The notes beneath the pieces were generated by a model. That model saw nothing but the letters and a program-made list of their open reading frames with translations, was not told the DNA's origin and did no database searches. Made by a program: the position numbers and the translations under genes. Below, piece by piece: positions 1 through 6,651 of a stretch of DNA of 9,900 bases (its first letter is position 1; each line of letters opens with the position of its first letter). Source of the stretch: an uncultured Lachnospiraceae bacterium (GTDB lineage Bacteria > Bacillota > Clostridia > Lachnospirales > Lachnospiraceae). The stretch lies in assembly GCA_902782625.1 (NCBI GenBank), contig CACZNZ010000047.1:1-9900 (forward strand), given 5' to 3'.

Positions 1-6
1 AAAAAA

Positions 7-81
7 TCGGGGTAACAAGATTCGAACTTGCGACCTCACGGCCCCCAGCCGTGCGCTCTAACCAAACTGAGCCATACCCCG
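7..81 (-). tRNA. tRNA-Pro (anticodon GGG)
   Basis: On the minus strand the sequence folds into a complete cloverleaf of 75 nt. The acceptor stem CGGGGTA pairs with TACCCCG, the D-stem is GCTC/GAGC, the anticodon stem is CACGG/CCGTG, and the T-arm is GCAAG-TTCGAAT-CTTGT. The anticodon loop reads CTGGGGG, which puts GGG at positions 34-36 and so predicts proline, reading CCC/CCU codons. The discriminator base is A. No CCA is encoded; the gene is followed directly by six T on its own strand, so CCA would be added after transcription. Any terminator beyond the T run lies outside the window. Confidence 0.95.
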
Positions 82-92
82 ATTCCTATGCT

Positions 93-121
93 ATTATATA
101 CTCTTTTCTTTAAAAACACAA
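93..121 (-). promoter_or_regulatory. Promoter of tRNA-Pro
   Basis: Reading the minus strand, TTGTGT (116-121) and TATAAT (93-98) are separated by exactly 17 bp and lie just upstream of the tRNA. The -10 is a perfect consensus hexamer. The expected start would leave only a short leader before the mature 5' end at 81. This is a sigma-A type promoter by pattern; the start site itself is inferred. Confidence 0.75.
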
Positions 122-125
122 TAGA

Positions 126-137
126 GAACACTTGTTT
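126..137. promoter_or_regulatory. Putative LexA operator 1 (SOS box)
   Basis: GAACACTTGTTT matches the Gram-positive LexA core GAACNNNNGTTC at seven of eight specified bases. It overlaps the whole -35 hexamer of the lexA promoter, where binding would block RNA polymerase. On the other side it lies only 4 bp from the -35 of the divergent tRNA-Pro promoter. Binding is inferred from pattern and position. Confidence 0.6.
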
Positions 138-160
138 TGTTTATATAACTATGTTAAAAT
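132..160 (+). promoter_or_regulatory. Promoter of lexA
   Basis: TTGTTT (132-137) and TAAAAT (155-160) are separated by 17 bp. A TG dinucleotide at 152-153 places an extended -10 element one base before the -10 hexamer. The predicted transcript would start near 167, about 38 nt before the lexA start codon. Two LexA-box-like sites cover its -35 and its start site. Confidence 0.75.
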
Positions 161-176
161 CAGAATATATGTTCTG
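161..176. promoter_or_regulatory. Putative LexA operator 2 (SOS box)
   Basis: CAGAATATATGTTCTG is a 16-bp near-perfect palindrome with a single mismatched base pair. Its core GAATATATGTTC differs from GAACNNNNGTTC at one position. It begins right after the lexA -10 and covers the expected transcription start. Its centre is 37 bp from that of operator 1, so both could be occupied together and make lexA self-repressing, as is usual for LexA. Confidence 0.7.
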
Positions 177-204
177 TGAATTACTTCCAGTTAAAGGAGA
201 TTAT

Positions 205-831
205 ATGATGAGTTACGGGAAAATGACAGAAAAGCAGCGTGAGATTCTTGAGTTTATCAAACAGTCTATTCTAAGCAGGGGATATCCTCCTGCTGTCAGA
301 GAGATTGGGGAAGCGGTTCATCTGAAGTCAACTTCTTCTGTTCATTCTCATCTGTCTACTTTAGAGAAAAATGGTTATATCCGAAGGGATCCTACGAAGC
401 CGAGAGCTATAGAGATCGTTGATGACAGTTTCAATCTTGCGAGAAGAGAACTGGTGAATGTACCCATTGTCGGAACAGTTACAGCAGGAGAACCGATACT
501 TGCCATCCAGAATATTGAAGGATATTTTCCAATCCTCCCTGAGTTTGTGAACAATTCTCAGACTTTCATGCTGAAGGTCAAAGGTGACAGCATGGTGAAT
601 GTTGGTATCTATGAAGGAGATTATATTTTGGTGGAGGAATCATCGCATGCATCTAACGGTGAGATCATCGTCGCATTAGTTGAAGATTCTGCTACTGTCA
701 AAAGATTCTATCGTGAAAAAGACCATATCAGACTCCAGCCGGAGAACGATTTTATGGAACCGATTCTTATCCCGACAGGAGTTCCTTTTTCCATTATAGG
801 CAGAGTCATAGGCCTTTATCGTAAATTCTGA
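205..831 (+). CDS. lexA: LexA repressor, SOS response regulator
   Basis: LexA represses DNA-damage genes and inactivates itself by RecA-stimulated cleavage. The 208-residue protein has an N-terminal winged helix-turn-helix (about 1-65, recognition region TSSVHSHLSTLEKNGYIRR) and a C-terminal S24 peptidase-like domain. The Ala-Gly cleavage site is at A94-G95 (TAGEP), the catalytic Ser is S129 in KGDSM, and the catalytic Lys is K166 in ATVKRF. All key residues are present and the length is normal. Two adjacent ATG codons (205, 208) follow AAAGGAG at 193-199; spacing is 5 nt to the first and 8 nt to the second, so the start may be 208. The frame is open back to position 28, but that stretch runs through the tRNA and promoter and is not coding. 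Two LexA-like boxes upstream imply autoregulation. Confidence 0.97.
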   Translation: MMSYGKMTEKQREILEFIKQSILSRGYPPAVREIGEAVHLKSTSSVHSHLSTLEKNGYIRRDPTKPRAIEIVDDSFNLARRELVNVPIVGTVTAGEPILAIQNIEGYFPILPEFVNNSQTFMLKVKGDSMVNVGIYEGDYILVEESSHASNGEIIVALVEDSATVKRFYREKDHIRLQPENDFMEPILIPTGVPFSIIGRVIGLYRKF

Positions 832-842
832 TCAGCACAAAT

Positions 843-891
843 AGAACCTGGCGGATATGGTAAGTAGCCTCATTCCGTCAGGTTCTTTTTT
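843..891 (+). terminator. Rho-independent terminator of lexA, perhaps bidirectional
   Basis: GAACCTGGCGGA (844-855) pairs with TCCGTCAGGTTC (874-885) with only one G-T pair, and six T follow. It lies just after the lexA stop codon. On the minus strand the same hairpin follows the amidase gene, but the tail there is only TATTTGT. It should stop lexA transcripts efficiently and the opposing operon less well. Confidence 0.88.
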
Positions 892-901
892 GCACTTTAT
901 T

Positions 902-1834
902 CTATTCTACTTTCGAGAGGTATTGCTGAATCCCTCTTACGATTCCTTTTACAATCTTATCCTGATAGGAATCCTGTGCCATCCTACTGTCTTCATCGGG
1001 GTTGGACATAAATCCCATCTCAAATATGGTGACAGGAACTTTCGCCCAGTTGATGCCACTCATGGTATCGGTTTCCCACACACTTCGTTTTTGGGCACCG
1101 GTCGCTTTTACAGCCTGATCCAGAACGCAGTCTGACAACAGGCGGCTCTTTCTGTAAAGGCTGGCATTGTAAGGATTATCCGGTGTCTGACATAACGTCA
1201 TCATACCGTTTACGCTACTGCTGTCATCGCTGTTTGCATGAATCCTGATAAATGCATCCGCATTTGCATCGTTTGCAATCTCTGCCCGTTCTGCATTCGA
1301 AATGTCCACATCATTCGTCTCCCGGATCATCACGACTTCATACCCTTCTTCCTCAAGGGCATCCCGCAGTTTTAAAGCAACCTGAAGGTTGAGTTCATAT
1401 TCTTCGAGTCCACTTACAGTACCACTGGTACCGGAGGAAACCTTCATCTTTCGTTCCGAGGAACCTGGGCCGATCGGCTCCGTATCAGAATTCTGATGAG
1501 CCTGATGGCCTGCGTCGATGGCGATAACGTACCCGTTACTTTTCCTGGTTTCTTCTGTGGTCTGTGTCGTTTTCTCTGTTGCCGGCATCTTCTCTTCCTG
1601 TGTGGTAGTTTCTAAGATTTTTTCTGTCGAAGCATCTTCCTGTGTGGAAGCTTTCTCAGTGTTCTTGGAAACTGGTTTTTTTTGTTTTTTCTGACTGCCG
1701 GATTCCTTTTCTGTATGTTCTTTATCCACAGCCTCTATGGATTTGCGCAGAATCAAATCAGAGAAGGAATCGCATCCTGTCATATATAAAGCTGCTATTA
1801 TCATCATCAGGATAAGAACGACTGTTTTTCTCAT
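902..1834 (-). CDS. Lipoprotein N-acetylmuramoyl-L-alanine amidase (Amidase_3)
   Basis: A predicted cell-wall hydrolase that cuts the bond between N-acetylmuramic acid and L-alanine of the stem peptide. The 310-residue protein starts with a hydrophobic signal ending in YMTGC, so Cys21 is a likely lipidation site and the enzyme would be anchored outside the membrane. Residues about 36-98 form a Thr/Glu/Lys-rich linker. The zinc amidase domain (about 101-308) carries the expected residues: H110 in AIDAGH, E145 in EEYELNL, H199 in IRIHAN, and the catalytic E272 in [12 protein letters not shown]. There is no SH3 or other wall-binding domain. It is the last gene of the minus-strand cluster, 1 bp after the zinc-ribbon/YARHG gene. 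Its ribosome binding site is poor (GGGGA, about 12 nt before the ATG), which suggests translational coupling. The start gives a complete signal peptide. Confidence 0.92.
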   Translation of the reverse strand: MRKTVVLILMMIIAALYMTGCDSFSDLILRKSIEAVDKEHTEKESGSQKKQKKPVSKNTEKASTQEDASTEKILETTTQEEKMPATEKTTQTTEETRKSNGYVIAIDAGHQAHQNSDTEPIGPGSSERKMKVSSGTSGTVSGLEEYELNLQVALKLRDALEEEGYEVVMIRETNDVDISNAERAEIANDANADAFIRIHANSDDSSSVNGMMTLCQTPDNPYNASLYRKSRLLSDCVLDQAVKATGAQKRSVWETDTMSGINWAKVPVTIFEMGFMSNPDEDSRMAQDSYQDKIVKGIVRGIQQYLSKVE

Positions 1835-1835
1835 A

Positions 1836-2645
1836 TTATTGATTGATCCCCATTCTGTTTTCGTAGTCTCTGATCATCTCCACATTTTCTTTTTCATAAG
1901 AATTCAGACTGCCAGTGATATCCGACCCTGCCGGTATCGTACCGCTATACCAACTGCAATTGTTGAAATGTTCCTGCAATTCCGGTGTATTGAATCTCAA
2001 TCCATGTCTTGCGAAGATTTCATTTCTTGCCACCTTGATATCCCATGCTGACAGGTTATACAACTGACTTTCACTCAGATATTCATCGCTGCTGTTCGGA
2101 AAGATGGACCCTGCATAGCCTGTCTCTGCCTTTTCTTCTGTCGTGACAATATCACTGGAAATGATCTCCTCTGTGGTGGCCTGAGTCGTTGCTTCCGTTG
2201 TTGCCTGGGTTGTGGCTTCGGTCGTTGCCTCTGTGGTAGCTTCAGTTGTAACTTCTGTCGTCGCCTCTGTTGCTTTCTCCTTTTCCTTTGAAGAATGAGA
2301 ACCGGAAATACTCCTGACAACAATGGCAATTCCCATCAGCACAATTGCCACACACAGACAGATAATGGCAATGATCATTGTTTTATTCTTATTGCCCCGG
2401 CCGTAGTTTCCACCGCCATAATTTCCGCTGCCGTATCCATCATCGTAGTCGTGCCCGTAATATACGTTTCCGGAACGCTGTCCGGTATAACTGTGGGGCG
2501 TATGATCGGAACCATAAAGATTCTCTTCCTCAAGAACGGTAAGCTCCGGATCCTGCCACTGGGCCGATTCCATCTTCTGACCACAACCACTGCAAAACTT
2601 TACCTGATTGGGGAGCTGTTTTCCGCAATTAGGACAAATCTTCAT
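1836..2645 (-). CDS. Zinc-ribbon, single-pass membrane protein with YARHG domain
   Basis: No function is established for this protein. With the ATG at 2645 it has 269 residues. An N-terminal zinc ribbon has two CxxC pairs (C4/C7 and C18/C21). A Gly/Tyr-rich stretch follows (about 60-86), then one membrane helix (about 89-110), a Thr/Glu-rich spacer of repeated TEAT/TQAT units (about 125-160), and a C-terminal YARHG-type domain with the motif [10 protein letters not shown] (about 206-215). The likely topology is zinc ribbon inside and YARHG outside (inference). A TTG six bases earlier is also in frame, but AAAGGAGG (2655-2662) lies 9 nt before the ATG and only 3 nt before the TTG, so the ATG is preferred. 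The start lies within rsfS (17 bp overlap) and the stop is 1 bp from the amidase start, so expression with both is expected. Confidence 0.88.
   Translation of the reverse strand: MKICPNCGKQLPNQVKFCSGCGQKMESAQWQDPELTVLEEENLYGSDHTPHSYTGQRSGNVYYGHDYDDGYGSGNYGGGNYGRGNKNKTMIIAIICLCVAIVLMGIAIVVRSISGSHSSKEKEKATEATTEVTTEATTEATTEATTQATTEATTQATTEEIISSDIVTTEEKAETGYAGSIFPNSSDEYLSESQLYNLSAWDIKVARNEIFARHGLRFNTPELQEHFNNCSWYSGTIPAGSDITGSLNSYEKENVEMIRDYENRMGINQ
2169..2270 (-). repeat. Degenerate 12-bp tandem repeat coding TEAT/TQAT units
   Basis: About eight units of four codons encode Thr-Glu-Ala-Thr, some with Gln for Glu and one with Val for Ala. Third codon positions differ between units, so the array is maintained at protein level and is not a fresh DNA expansion. 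It forms the spacer between the membrane helix and the YARHG domain. Confidence 0.85.
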
Positions 2646-2997
2646 GGACAAGATCCTCCTTTGTCACTTTGATACCATCTCCCCAGATTCTTTCCAGATC
2701 GTAAAATGCACGGTCTTCTTCACTGAAGATATGGACAATCACATCGCGGAAATCAAGAAGAATCCACCCAGCCGTCTGATAACCCTCTATCTGCTTTGGT
2801 GTAAATCCTGCCTTTCCAAGTTTCTCTTCTACATTGTCTGCCATAGACTGAACCTGATTGCGGTTCGTTCCGTTAGCGATGATAAAATAATCGGCAATCA
2901 CAGACACATTGCTGATGTCAATGATTGTCACATCCTGCGCCTTCTTATCTTCAAGCGCATCTACGGCAATTCTAGCCATATTTCTGGAAACATCCAT
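2629..2997 (-). CDS. rsfS: Ribosome silencing factor RsfS (Iojap family)
   Basis: RsfS binds ribosomal protein L14 on the 50S subunit and blocks joining with 30S, lowering translation when nutrients are short (family knowledge). The 122-residue protein shows the typical Iojap pattern: VSVIADYFIIANGTNRNQVQ (about 31-50) and GWILLDFRDVIVHIF (77-91), ending with the aromatic FYDLERIWGD. Its length is normal. GGAGG lies 9 nt before the ATG. It follows yqeK by 16 bp and its 3' end overlaps the start of the zinc-ribbon/YARHG gene, so it sits inside an operon. Confidence 0.96.
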   Translation of the reverse strand: MDVSRNMARIAVDALEDKKAQDVTIIDISNVSVIADYFIIANGTNRNQVQSMADNVEEKLGKAGFTPKQIEGYQTAGWILLDFRDVIVHIFSEEDRAFYDLERIWGDGIKVTKEDLVHEDLS

Positions 2998-3013
2998 CTG
3001 TCTGATCCTCCTC

Positions 3014-3580
3014 TCAAAGGGATGAACGATAAAACTCCAACGTTTCTCTTGTCATGGGATCCGTCACAAAACCTGATGACTCGAGATAGATAACCATATC
3101 CTCAAGAATCTTACGCAGACATATATCCAGATCCTCAAAGGCGATCTTTCTTACCTCCCCCAGATTCGGTGCATGATTTCGATTTGGCTCCATGTAATCT
3201 GCAATAAAAATAATCTTTTCCAGAAGGCTCATACCCGGCCTTCCTGTCGTATGCCATACAATGGAGGACAGAATCTCCTGATCATGGATATTATATCGCA
3301 TTTCAGCAAGATATGCACCTAATTTTGCATGGAGCAATTCCGGATTCTTCCTTTCATATGCAGAGACTCCGAGATGCTGTTCCTCACAGATCCTGATTTT
3401 TTCAGAAGCTGGTATGTATTTGGCGCAGTCATGCAGAAGTCCCGCCAGTCTTGCCTGCTCGACATCTGTCCCGTATCTCATGGCCAGACAGGCTGCGGTA
3501 TACTCAACGCCAAGTGTATGTTCATATCTTTTTACCGGCATTTCCGCCCGGATAGATTCTTTGATCTCCTGAAAATTCAT
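3014..3580 (-). CDS. yqeK: HD-domain Ap4A hydrolase YqeK
   Basis: YqeK proteins are bis(5'-nucleosyl)-tetraphosphatases (symmetrical) that split the alarmone Ap4A into two ADP; a metal sits in the HD site. The 188-residue protein has the full set of metal ligands: H21 (YEHTLGV), H50-D51 (LLHDCAK), H84 (LLHAKLG), H110 (IVWHTTG) and D128 (FIADYMEPNR). Length and order match the family. AGGAG lies 7 nt before the ATG, and the gene is 10 bp after nadD. Neighbouring nadD-yqeK-rsfS is a common Bacillota arrangement, which supports the assignment. Confidence 0.95.
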   Translation of the reverse strand: MNFQEIKESIRAEMPVKRYEHTLGVEYTAACLAMRYGTDVEQARLAGLLHDCAKYIPASEKIRICEEQHLGVSAYERKNPELLHAKLGAYLAEMRYNIHDQEILSSIVWHTTGRPGMSLLEKIIFIADYMEPNRNHAPNLGEVRKIAFEDLDICLRKILEDMVIYLESSGFVTDPMTRETLEFYRSSL

Positions 3581-3590
3581 ACATTTTCTC

Positions 3591-4217
3591 CTATTTAGAC
3601 AGGTACAGTCCCTGTTCTCTGATGTAATCCGCTACTTTCTGAGGAAGGAGGTAACGGATGCTTTCGCCCTCTCTGACTCTCCGACGGATATCATTCGATG
3701 AAATCTCCATCACCGGAGAGTGAAGCGGCTTGATTTTCGCATCGAATTTATTCTCCAGATATTCTATCTGACTGAATAAAGAGCTTCCTGTACCGTAACT
3801 CTCGCGGCCGGCAACGACAATGGTCGCCATGGCCAGAATCTTTTCCGGCTCCCTCCAGGATTCAATATGGTAAAGAGAATCCGCTCCCATGATAAAAAAA
3901 TACTGGCAGTTCGGATTCTGTGCTGTCAGATTTTCCAGAGTCTCCACCGTATAGGTTGTCCCCTCCCGGTTAATCTCTTCCTTTGACAGGACAAAATGTT
4001 CATTGTCTTCAATGGCCAGAGAGACCATATTGACACGATGCTGCTCATTTTCAAGACTCGACATATTTTTATAATAAGTATTCTTTGTCGGCATGATCAG
4101 GATCTCATCCAGATCAAACTGATAATACGCCGTCTCTGCCAGGAGCAGATGCCCGTAATGAATAGGATTAAATGTACCGCCCATGATACCGATTTTACGT
4201 TTCTTATCCGACTTCAT
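3591..4217 (-). CDS. nadD: Nicotinate-nucleotide adenylyltransferase
   Basis: NadD transfers AMP from ATP to nicotinate mononucleotide to give deamido-NAD, a late step of NAD synthesis in the cytoplasm. The 208-residue protein has the nucleotidyltransferase motif GGTFNPIHYGHL (13-24), with H20 and H23 as the HxGH pair, and the second ATP-binding motif ISSNDIRRR (172-180). The usual substrate-loop PPHK reads TYYK here (about 47-50), a small departure from the Bacillus-type motif. GGAGGAG lies 5 nt before the ATG. It is separated from yhbY by 39 bp with no evident promoter, so it is probably in the same transcript. Confidence 0.96.
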   Translation of the reverse strand: MKSDKKRKIGIMGGTFNPIHYGHLLLAETAYYQFDLDEILIMPTKNTYYKNMSSLENEQHRVNMVSLAIEDNEHFVLSKEEINREGTTYTVETLENLTAQNPNCQYFFIMGADSLYHIESWREPEKILAMATIVVAGRESYGTGSSLFSQIEYLENKFDAKIKPLHSPVMEISSNDIRRRVREGESIRYLLPQKVADYIREQGLYLSK

Positions 4218-4256
4218 GATATCTCCTCCAACGATAACCCCTCCGAACTATCCCGT

Positions 4257-4550
4257 CTATGGGCGTGGAAGTTCGATTTTACTGTTTTCCTTTTTCTGTT
4301 TGAATAAAACGATCTTTTTTCCAATCACCTGGACCACCTGTGATCTGGTCCGCTCTGCAAGAACCTCTGCAATCTCTTTTGGATCTTCCAGACAGTTTTT
4401 CAGTACAGATACCTTGATCAGTTCTCTTTTATCAATGGCTTCTCGAACGGACTCAATGACTTCCGGTGTAACCGATGATTTCCCAACCTGACATACCGGT
4501 GTAATATTCATCGCCAGGCTTTTTAAATATGCTCTTTGCTTACTTGTCAT
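4257..4550 (-). CDS. yhbY: YhbY-type CRM-domain RNA-binding protein
   Basis: YhbY proteins bind ribosomal RNA and associate with precursors of the large subunit (family knowledge). The 97-residue protein is a single CRM domain. It starts MTSKQRAYLKSLA, carries the GxxG-type loop at QVGKSSVT (21-28), then RELIKVSVL (42-50), and ends with the core strand GKKIVLFK (77-84). The tail is Lys-rich. AAGGAAG lies just before the ATG. It starts 16 bp after the obgE stop, matching the common obgE-yhbY-nadD order and a role in ribosome assembly. Confidence 0.95.
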   Translation of the reverse strand: MTSKQRAYLKSLAMNITPVCQVGKSSVTPEVIESVREAIDKRELIKVSVLKNCLEDPKEIAEVLAERTRSQVVQVIGKKIVLFKQKKENSKIELPRP

Positions 4551-4566
4551 GGTTTTCTCTTCCTTC

Positions 4567-5856
4567 TTATCGATAATAATCGAACTGAAGATTATAGATC
4601 TTTACAGTATCTCCCTCTTCAATTCCAAGCTCTTCCAGACGTTTTAATACTTGATTCTCTTTCATAAATTTCTGGAAAAACTCAAATCCTTTCTCGGATT
4701 CCAGATTGGTATACCCGAGCATTCTCTCAACTTTCGGTCCTTCTACGGTAAATACCCCGGGCTCTTCCATAGCAACGGAAATAGATTCGTATTCTTCATC
4801 TTCAATCTCATCGAAGAAGAATTCCTGTTCGAATTCCGTCGGCTCTTCCGGCAGTTCATCAAGCATCTTTCTGACATGCCACAGAAGTTCCTTTACCCCT
4901 TCTCCACTCACAGCGGATATCGGAAAAATCTTAATCCCATCCTCGCCAAAAGCGTCTTCCAGTAACGATAGAACGATCTCTCTTTCATCCTCCGGCAAGG
5001 CATCCATCTTATTGGCTGCTATAACCTGTGGCCTGCCGGCCAGTTCAGGATTATAAGCTTCCAGCTCATGATTGATGGCACGGATATCCTCCACCGGATC
5101 TCTTCCTTCGACAGAAGCGGCATCCACCAGATGGATCATCACCTTGGTTCTCTCAATATGACGCAGAAACTCATATCCAAGCCCCACTCCCTGAGAAGCC
5201 CCTTCAATAATTCCGGGGATATCGGCAATGATAAAGCCTTTTCCATCATCTAGATCCACCACTCCGAGATTCGGAGACAATGTCGTAAAATGATAATTGG
5301 CGATTTTAGGTCTGGCGTTCGTCACTCTGGATAAGAATGTGGATTTACCGACATTGGGAAATCCTAAAAGACCCACATCCGCAATCATCTTCAATTCAAG
5401 GATTACCCAGAGTTCCTTCGCTTCCTGTCCAGGCTGGGCGTACTTCGGCGCCTGCATGGTCGAAGTGGCATAGTGCTGATTGCCTTTGCCTCCTCTTCCT
5501 CCTTTTAACAGAACTACTGGTTCCGTGCGGTTTCCCATGTCCAGAATCACCTTGCCGGTTTCAGCCTCTTTGATTACGGTTCCCGGAGGCACTTTGAGCG
5601 TCAGACTTTCTCCCTGTGCTCCCGCACAGCGGCGTTTGCCTCCGTTTTCTCCATTACCGGCACAGAATTTTCTTTTATGTCTGTAATCAATCAGGGTTGT
5701 CATACCCGGGTCAACTGCAATAATCAGATCGCCTCCCCGGCCCCCGTCACCACCGTCAGGACCTCCGTCCGGAACGTACTTCTCACGTCGAAAACTGACA
5801 TGTCCGTCTCCGCCCTTACCGGATCTGATCAAGATGCGTGCACGATCTGCAAACAT
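4567..5856 (-). CDS. obgE: GTPase ObgE/CgtA (Obg), 50S assembly and stress GTPase
   Basis: Obg is an essential GTPase that binds the 50S subunit during assembly and responds to (p)ppGpp (family knowledge). With the ATG start it has 429 residues. The glycine-rich Obg fold (1-157) includes SGKGGDGHVSFRREKYVP. The G domain has the P-loop GFPNVGKST (165-173), the DIPGIIEGASQG switch II region (about 212-223), NKMD (282-285) and SAVSG (314-318). An acidic linker (about 335-358) leads to the Obg C-terminal OCT domain. A GTG one codon upstream (5859) is also possible: AAAGGA is 9 nt before the GTG and 12 nt before the ATG. The ATG matches the usual MFADRARI start. It opens the second part of the ribosome-biogenesis operon, about 145 bp after rpmA. 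Confidence 0.97.
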   Translation of the reverse strand: MFADRARILIRSGKGGDGHVSFRREKYVPDGGPDGGDGGRGGDLIIAVDPGMTTLIDYRHKRKFCAGNGENGGKRRCAGAQGESLTLKVPPGTVIKEAETGKVILDMGNRTEPVVLLKGGRGGKGNQHYATSTMQAPKYAQPGQEAKELWVILELKMIADVGLLGFPNVGKSTFLSRVTNARPKIANYHFTTLSPNLGVVDLDDGKGFIIADIPGIIEGASQGVGLGYEFLRHIERTKVMIHLVDAASVEGRDPVEDIRAINHELEAYNPELAGRPQVIAANKMDALPEDEREIVLSLLEDAFGEDGIKIFPISAVSGEGVKELLWHVRKMLDELPEEPTEFEQEFFFDEIEDEEYESISVAMEEPGVFTVEGPKVERMLGYTNLESEKGFEFFQKFMKENQVLKRLEELGIEEGDTVKIYNLQFDYYR

Positions 5857-5915
5857 CACACATACACATCCTTTCTATATATTCATGTTGCACTAATGCT
5901 ATCTCAGATCGCTTC

Positions 5916-5928
5916 GCTGTATTACAGC
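5916..5928. repeat. 13-bp perfect inverted repeat in the obgE leader
   Basis: GCTGTATTACAGC is a perfect palindrome around a central base, in the spacer between the rpmA hairpin and obgE. It could be a protein-binding site or a short RNA hairpin. No promoter of good quality was found close to it, so a role is only a guess. Confidence 0.3.
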
Positions 5929-5955
5929 TTCCGCAATCTGCTATATAAACATAAT

Positions 5956-5983
5956 GGCGGCTTCAAAAAAATTTGAAGCCGCC
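5956..5983 (-). terminator. Hairpin after rpmA: terminator or attenuator before obgE
   Basis: GGCGGCTTCAAA (5956-5967) and TTTGAAGCCGCC (5972-5983) form a perfect 12-bp stem around a 4-nt loop, 18 bp after the rpmA stop. On the minus strand the tail is ATTATGTTTATATAG: AT-rich but without a solid U run, so termination is probably partial and some transcripts would continue into obgE. Confidence 0.65.
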
Positions 5984-6001
5984 AGCCTTATTCCTGTTAG
6001 A

Positions 6002-6283
6002 CTATGCTACCGGATAAACAGAGCACTGTTTTCTGTCTCTGCCTTTTCTCTCGAAACGTACCACGCCGTCGATCAATGCAAATAATGTGTCGTCACCGCC
6101 ACGTCCTACATTGTTGCCGGGATGGATCTTTGTTCCGCGCTGTCTGTAAAGGATATTACCAGCTTTTACAAACTGTCCGTCTGCTCTTTTCGCACCAAGT
6201 CTCTTAGACTCGGAGTCACGTCCGTTCTTAGTAGAACCAACACCTTTCTTGTGTGCGAAGAACTGAAGGTTCATTGTCATCAT
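6002..6283 (-). CDS. rpmA: 50S ribosomal protein L27 with cleavable N-terminal extension
   Basis: L27 reaches the peptidyl transferase centre with its N-terminus. The 93-residue protein begins [17 protein letters not shown]. In Bacillota such L27 carries a short extension that the Prp protease removes between FF and A, so residues 1-9 would be lost and the mature protein would start AHKKG. The rest is typical: [33 protein letters not shown] and the ending SVYPVA. The ATG at 6283 follows GGAGGTG at 8 nt; the frame is open further upstream, but that part lies in prp. It starts only 5 bp after the prp stop, so protease and substrate are made together. Confidence 0.97.
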   Translation of the reverse strand: MMTMNLQFFAHKKGVGSTKNGRDSESKRLGAKRADGQFVKAGNILYRQRGTKIHPGNNVGRGGDDTLFALIDGVVRFERKGRDRKQCSVYPVA

Positions 6284-6288
6284 AGTCG

Positions 6289-6615
6289 TTACACCTCCCT
6301 GTAAATCACTTGTAACCAATCGAAATACTGACTTGCAACCGATTCCACGCCAAGTGCGTAAGATTGTACCAGAAGCTGTGCATCAGCTCCCGGATCTTCT
6401 TTGAATATCAGCTGAATCAGTCCCATCTGCTCATGTTCCGTCACCTCATAATCCGCATCAGTAAACTTCTCTAAGCTATTTAATACGTTGATCGTAAGAA
6501 CCGAGACGGCACAGCAGACGAGATCGGCACCTTCTTCCACACTGTCTGCATGTCCGAGAACCTGAAAGCCTTTCAGGCTTTCATCAGCTTTCTTATAGAA
6601 CGTAATCTGAATCAT
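6289..6615 (-). CDS. prp: Ribosomal-processing cysteine protease Prp
   Basis: Prp (YsxB family) cuts the N-terminal extension off ribosomal protein L27 in Bacillota, a step shown to be essential in Staphylococcus aureus. The 108-residue protein has the two catalytic residues in the expected context: H22 in VLGHAD and C34 in [10 protein letters not shown] (a second Cys follows at 35). Length is normal. It lies between rplU and rpmA, 36 bp after the first and 5 bp before the second, the standard place for this gene. The ribosome binding site is weak (GAGAGTGG about 9 nt before the ATG), which would keep the protease scarcer than the two ribosomal proteins (inference). Confidence 0.96.
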   Translation of the reverse strand: MIQITFYKKADESLKGFQVLGHADSVEEGADLVCCAVSVLTINVLNSLEKFTDADYEVTEHEQMGLIQLIFKEDPGADAQLLVQSYALGVESVASQYFDWLQVIYREV

Positions 6616-6651
6616 GTTCTGATACCACTCTCTTCGGAATCGATACGCTGC

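Noticed and set aside
28..204. 59-codon N-terminal extension of lexA
   Set aside because: It runs through the tRNA, the promoter and two operators; the well-placed AAAGGAG serves the ATG pair at 205/208, and LexA proteins have no such extension.
2163..2280. CRISPR-like array
   Set aside because: The units are 12 bp, contiguous and without spacers, and they code for protein.
2075..2329. Arg/Gln/Lys-rich minus-strand frame in the repeat region
   Set aside because: It is the shifted reading of the TEAT repeat, which gives a low-complexity basic product; no start signals.
2295..2672. Plus-strand open frame across the YARHG gene
   Set aside because: It is opposite a gene with clear domains, has no ribosome binding site and no recognisable protein features; other plus-strand frames in this region are the same kind of shadow.
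5860..5955. Promoter for obgE
   Set aside because: Only poor matches were found (for example TTTATA and TAATAC at 19 bp spacing), so none is annotated.
6284..6319. 12-codon extension of L27
   Set aside because: It lies within the end of prp; the ribosome binding site points to the ATG at 6283.
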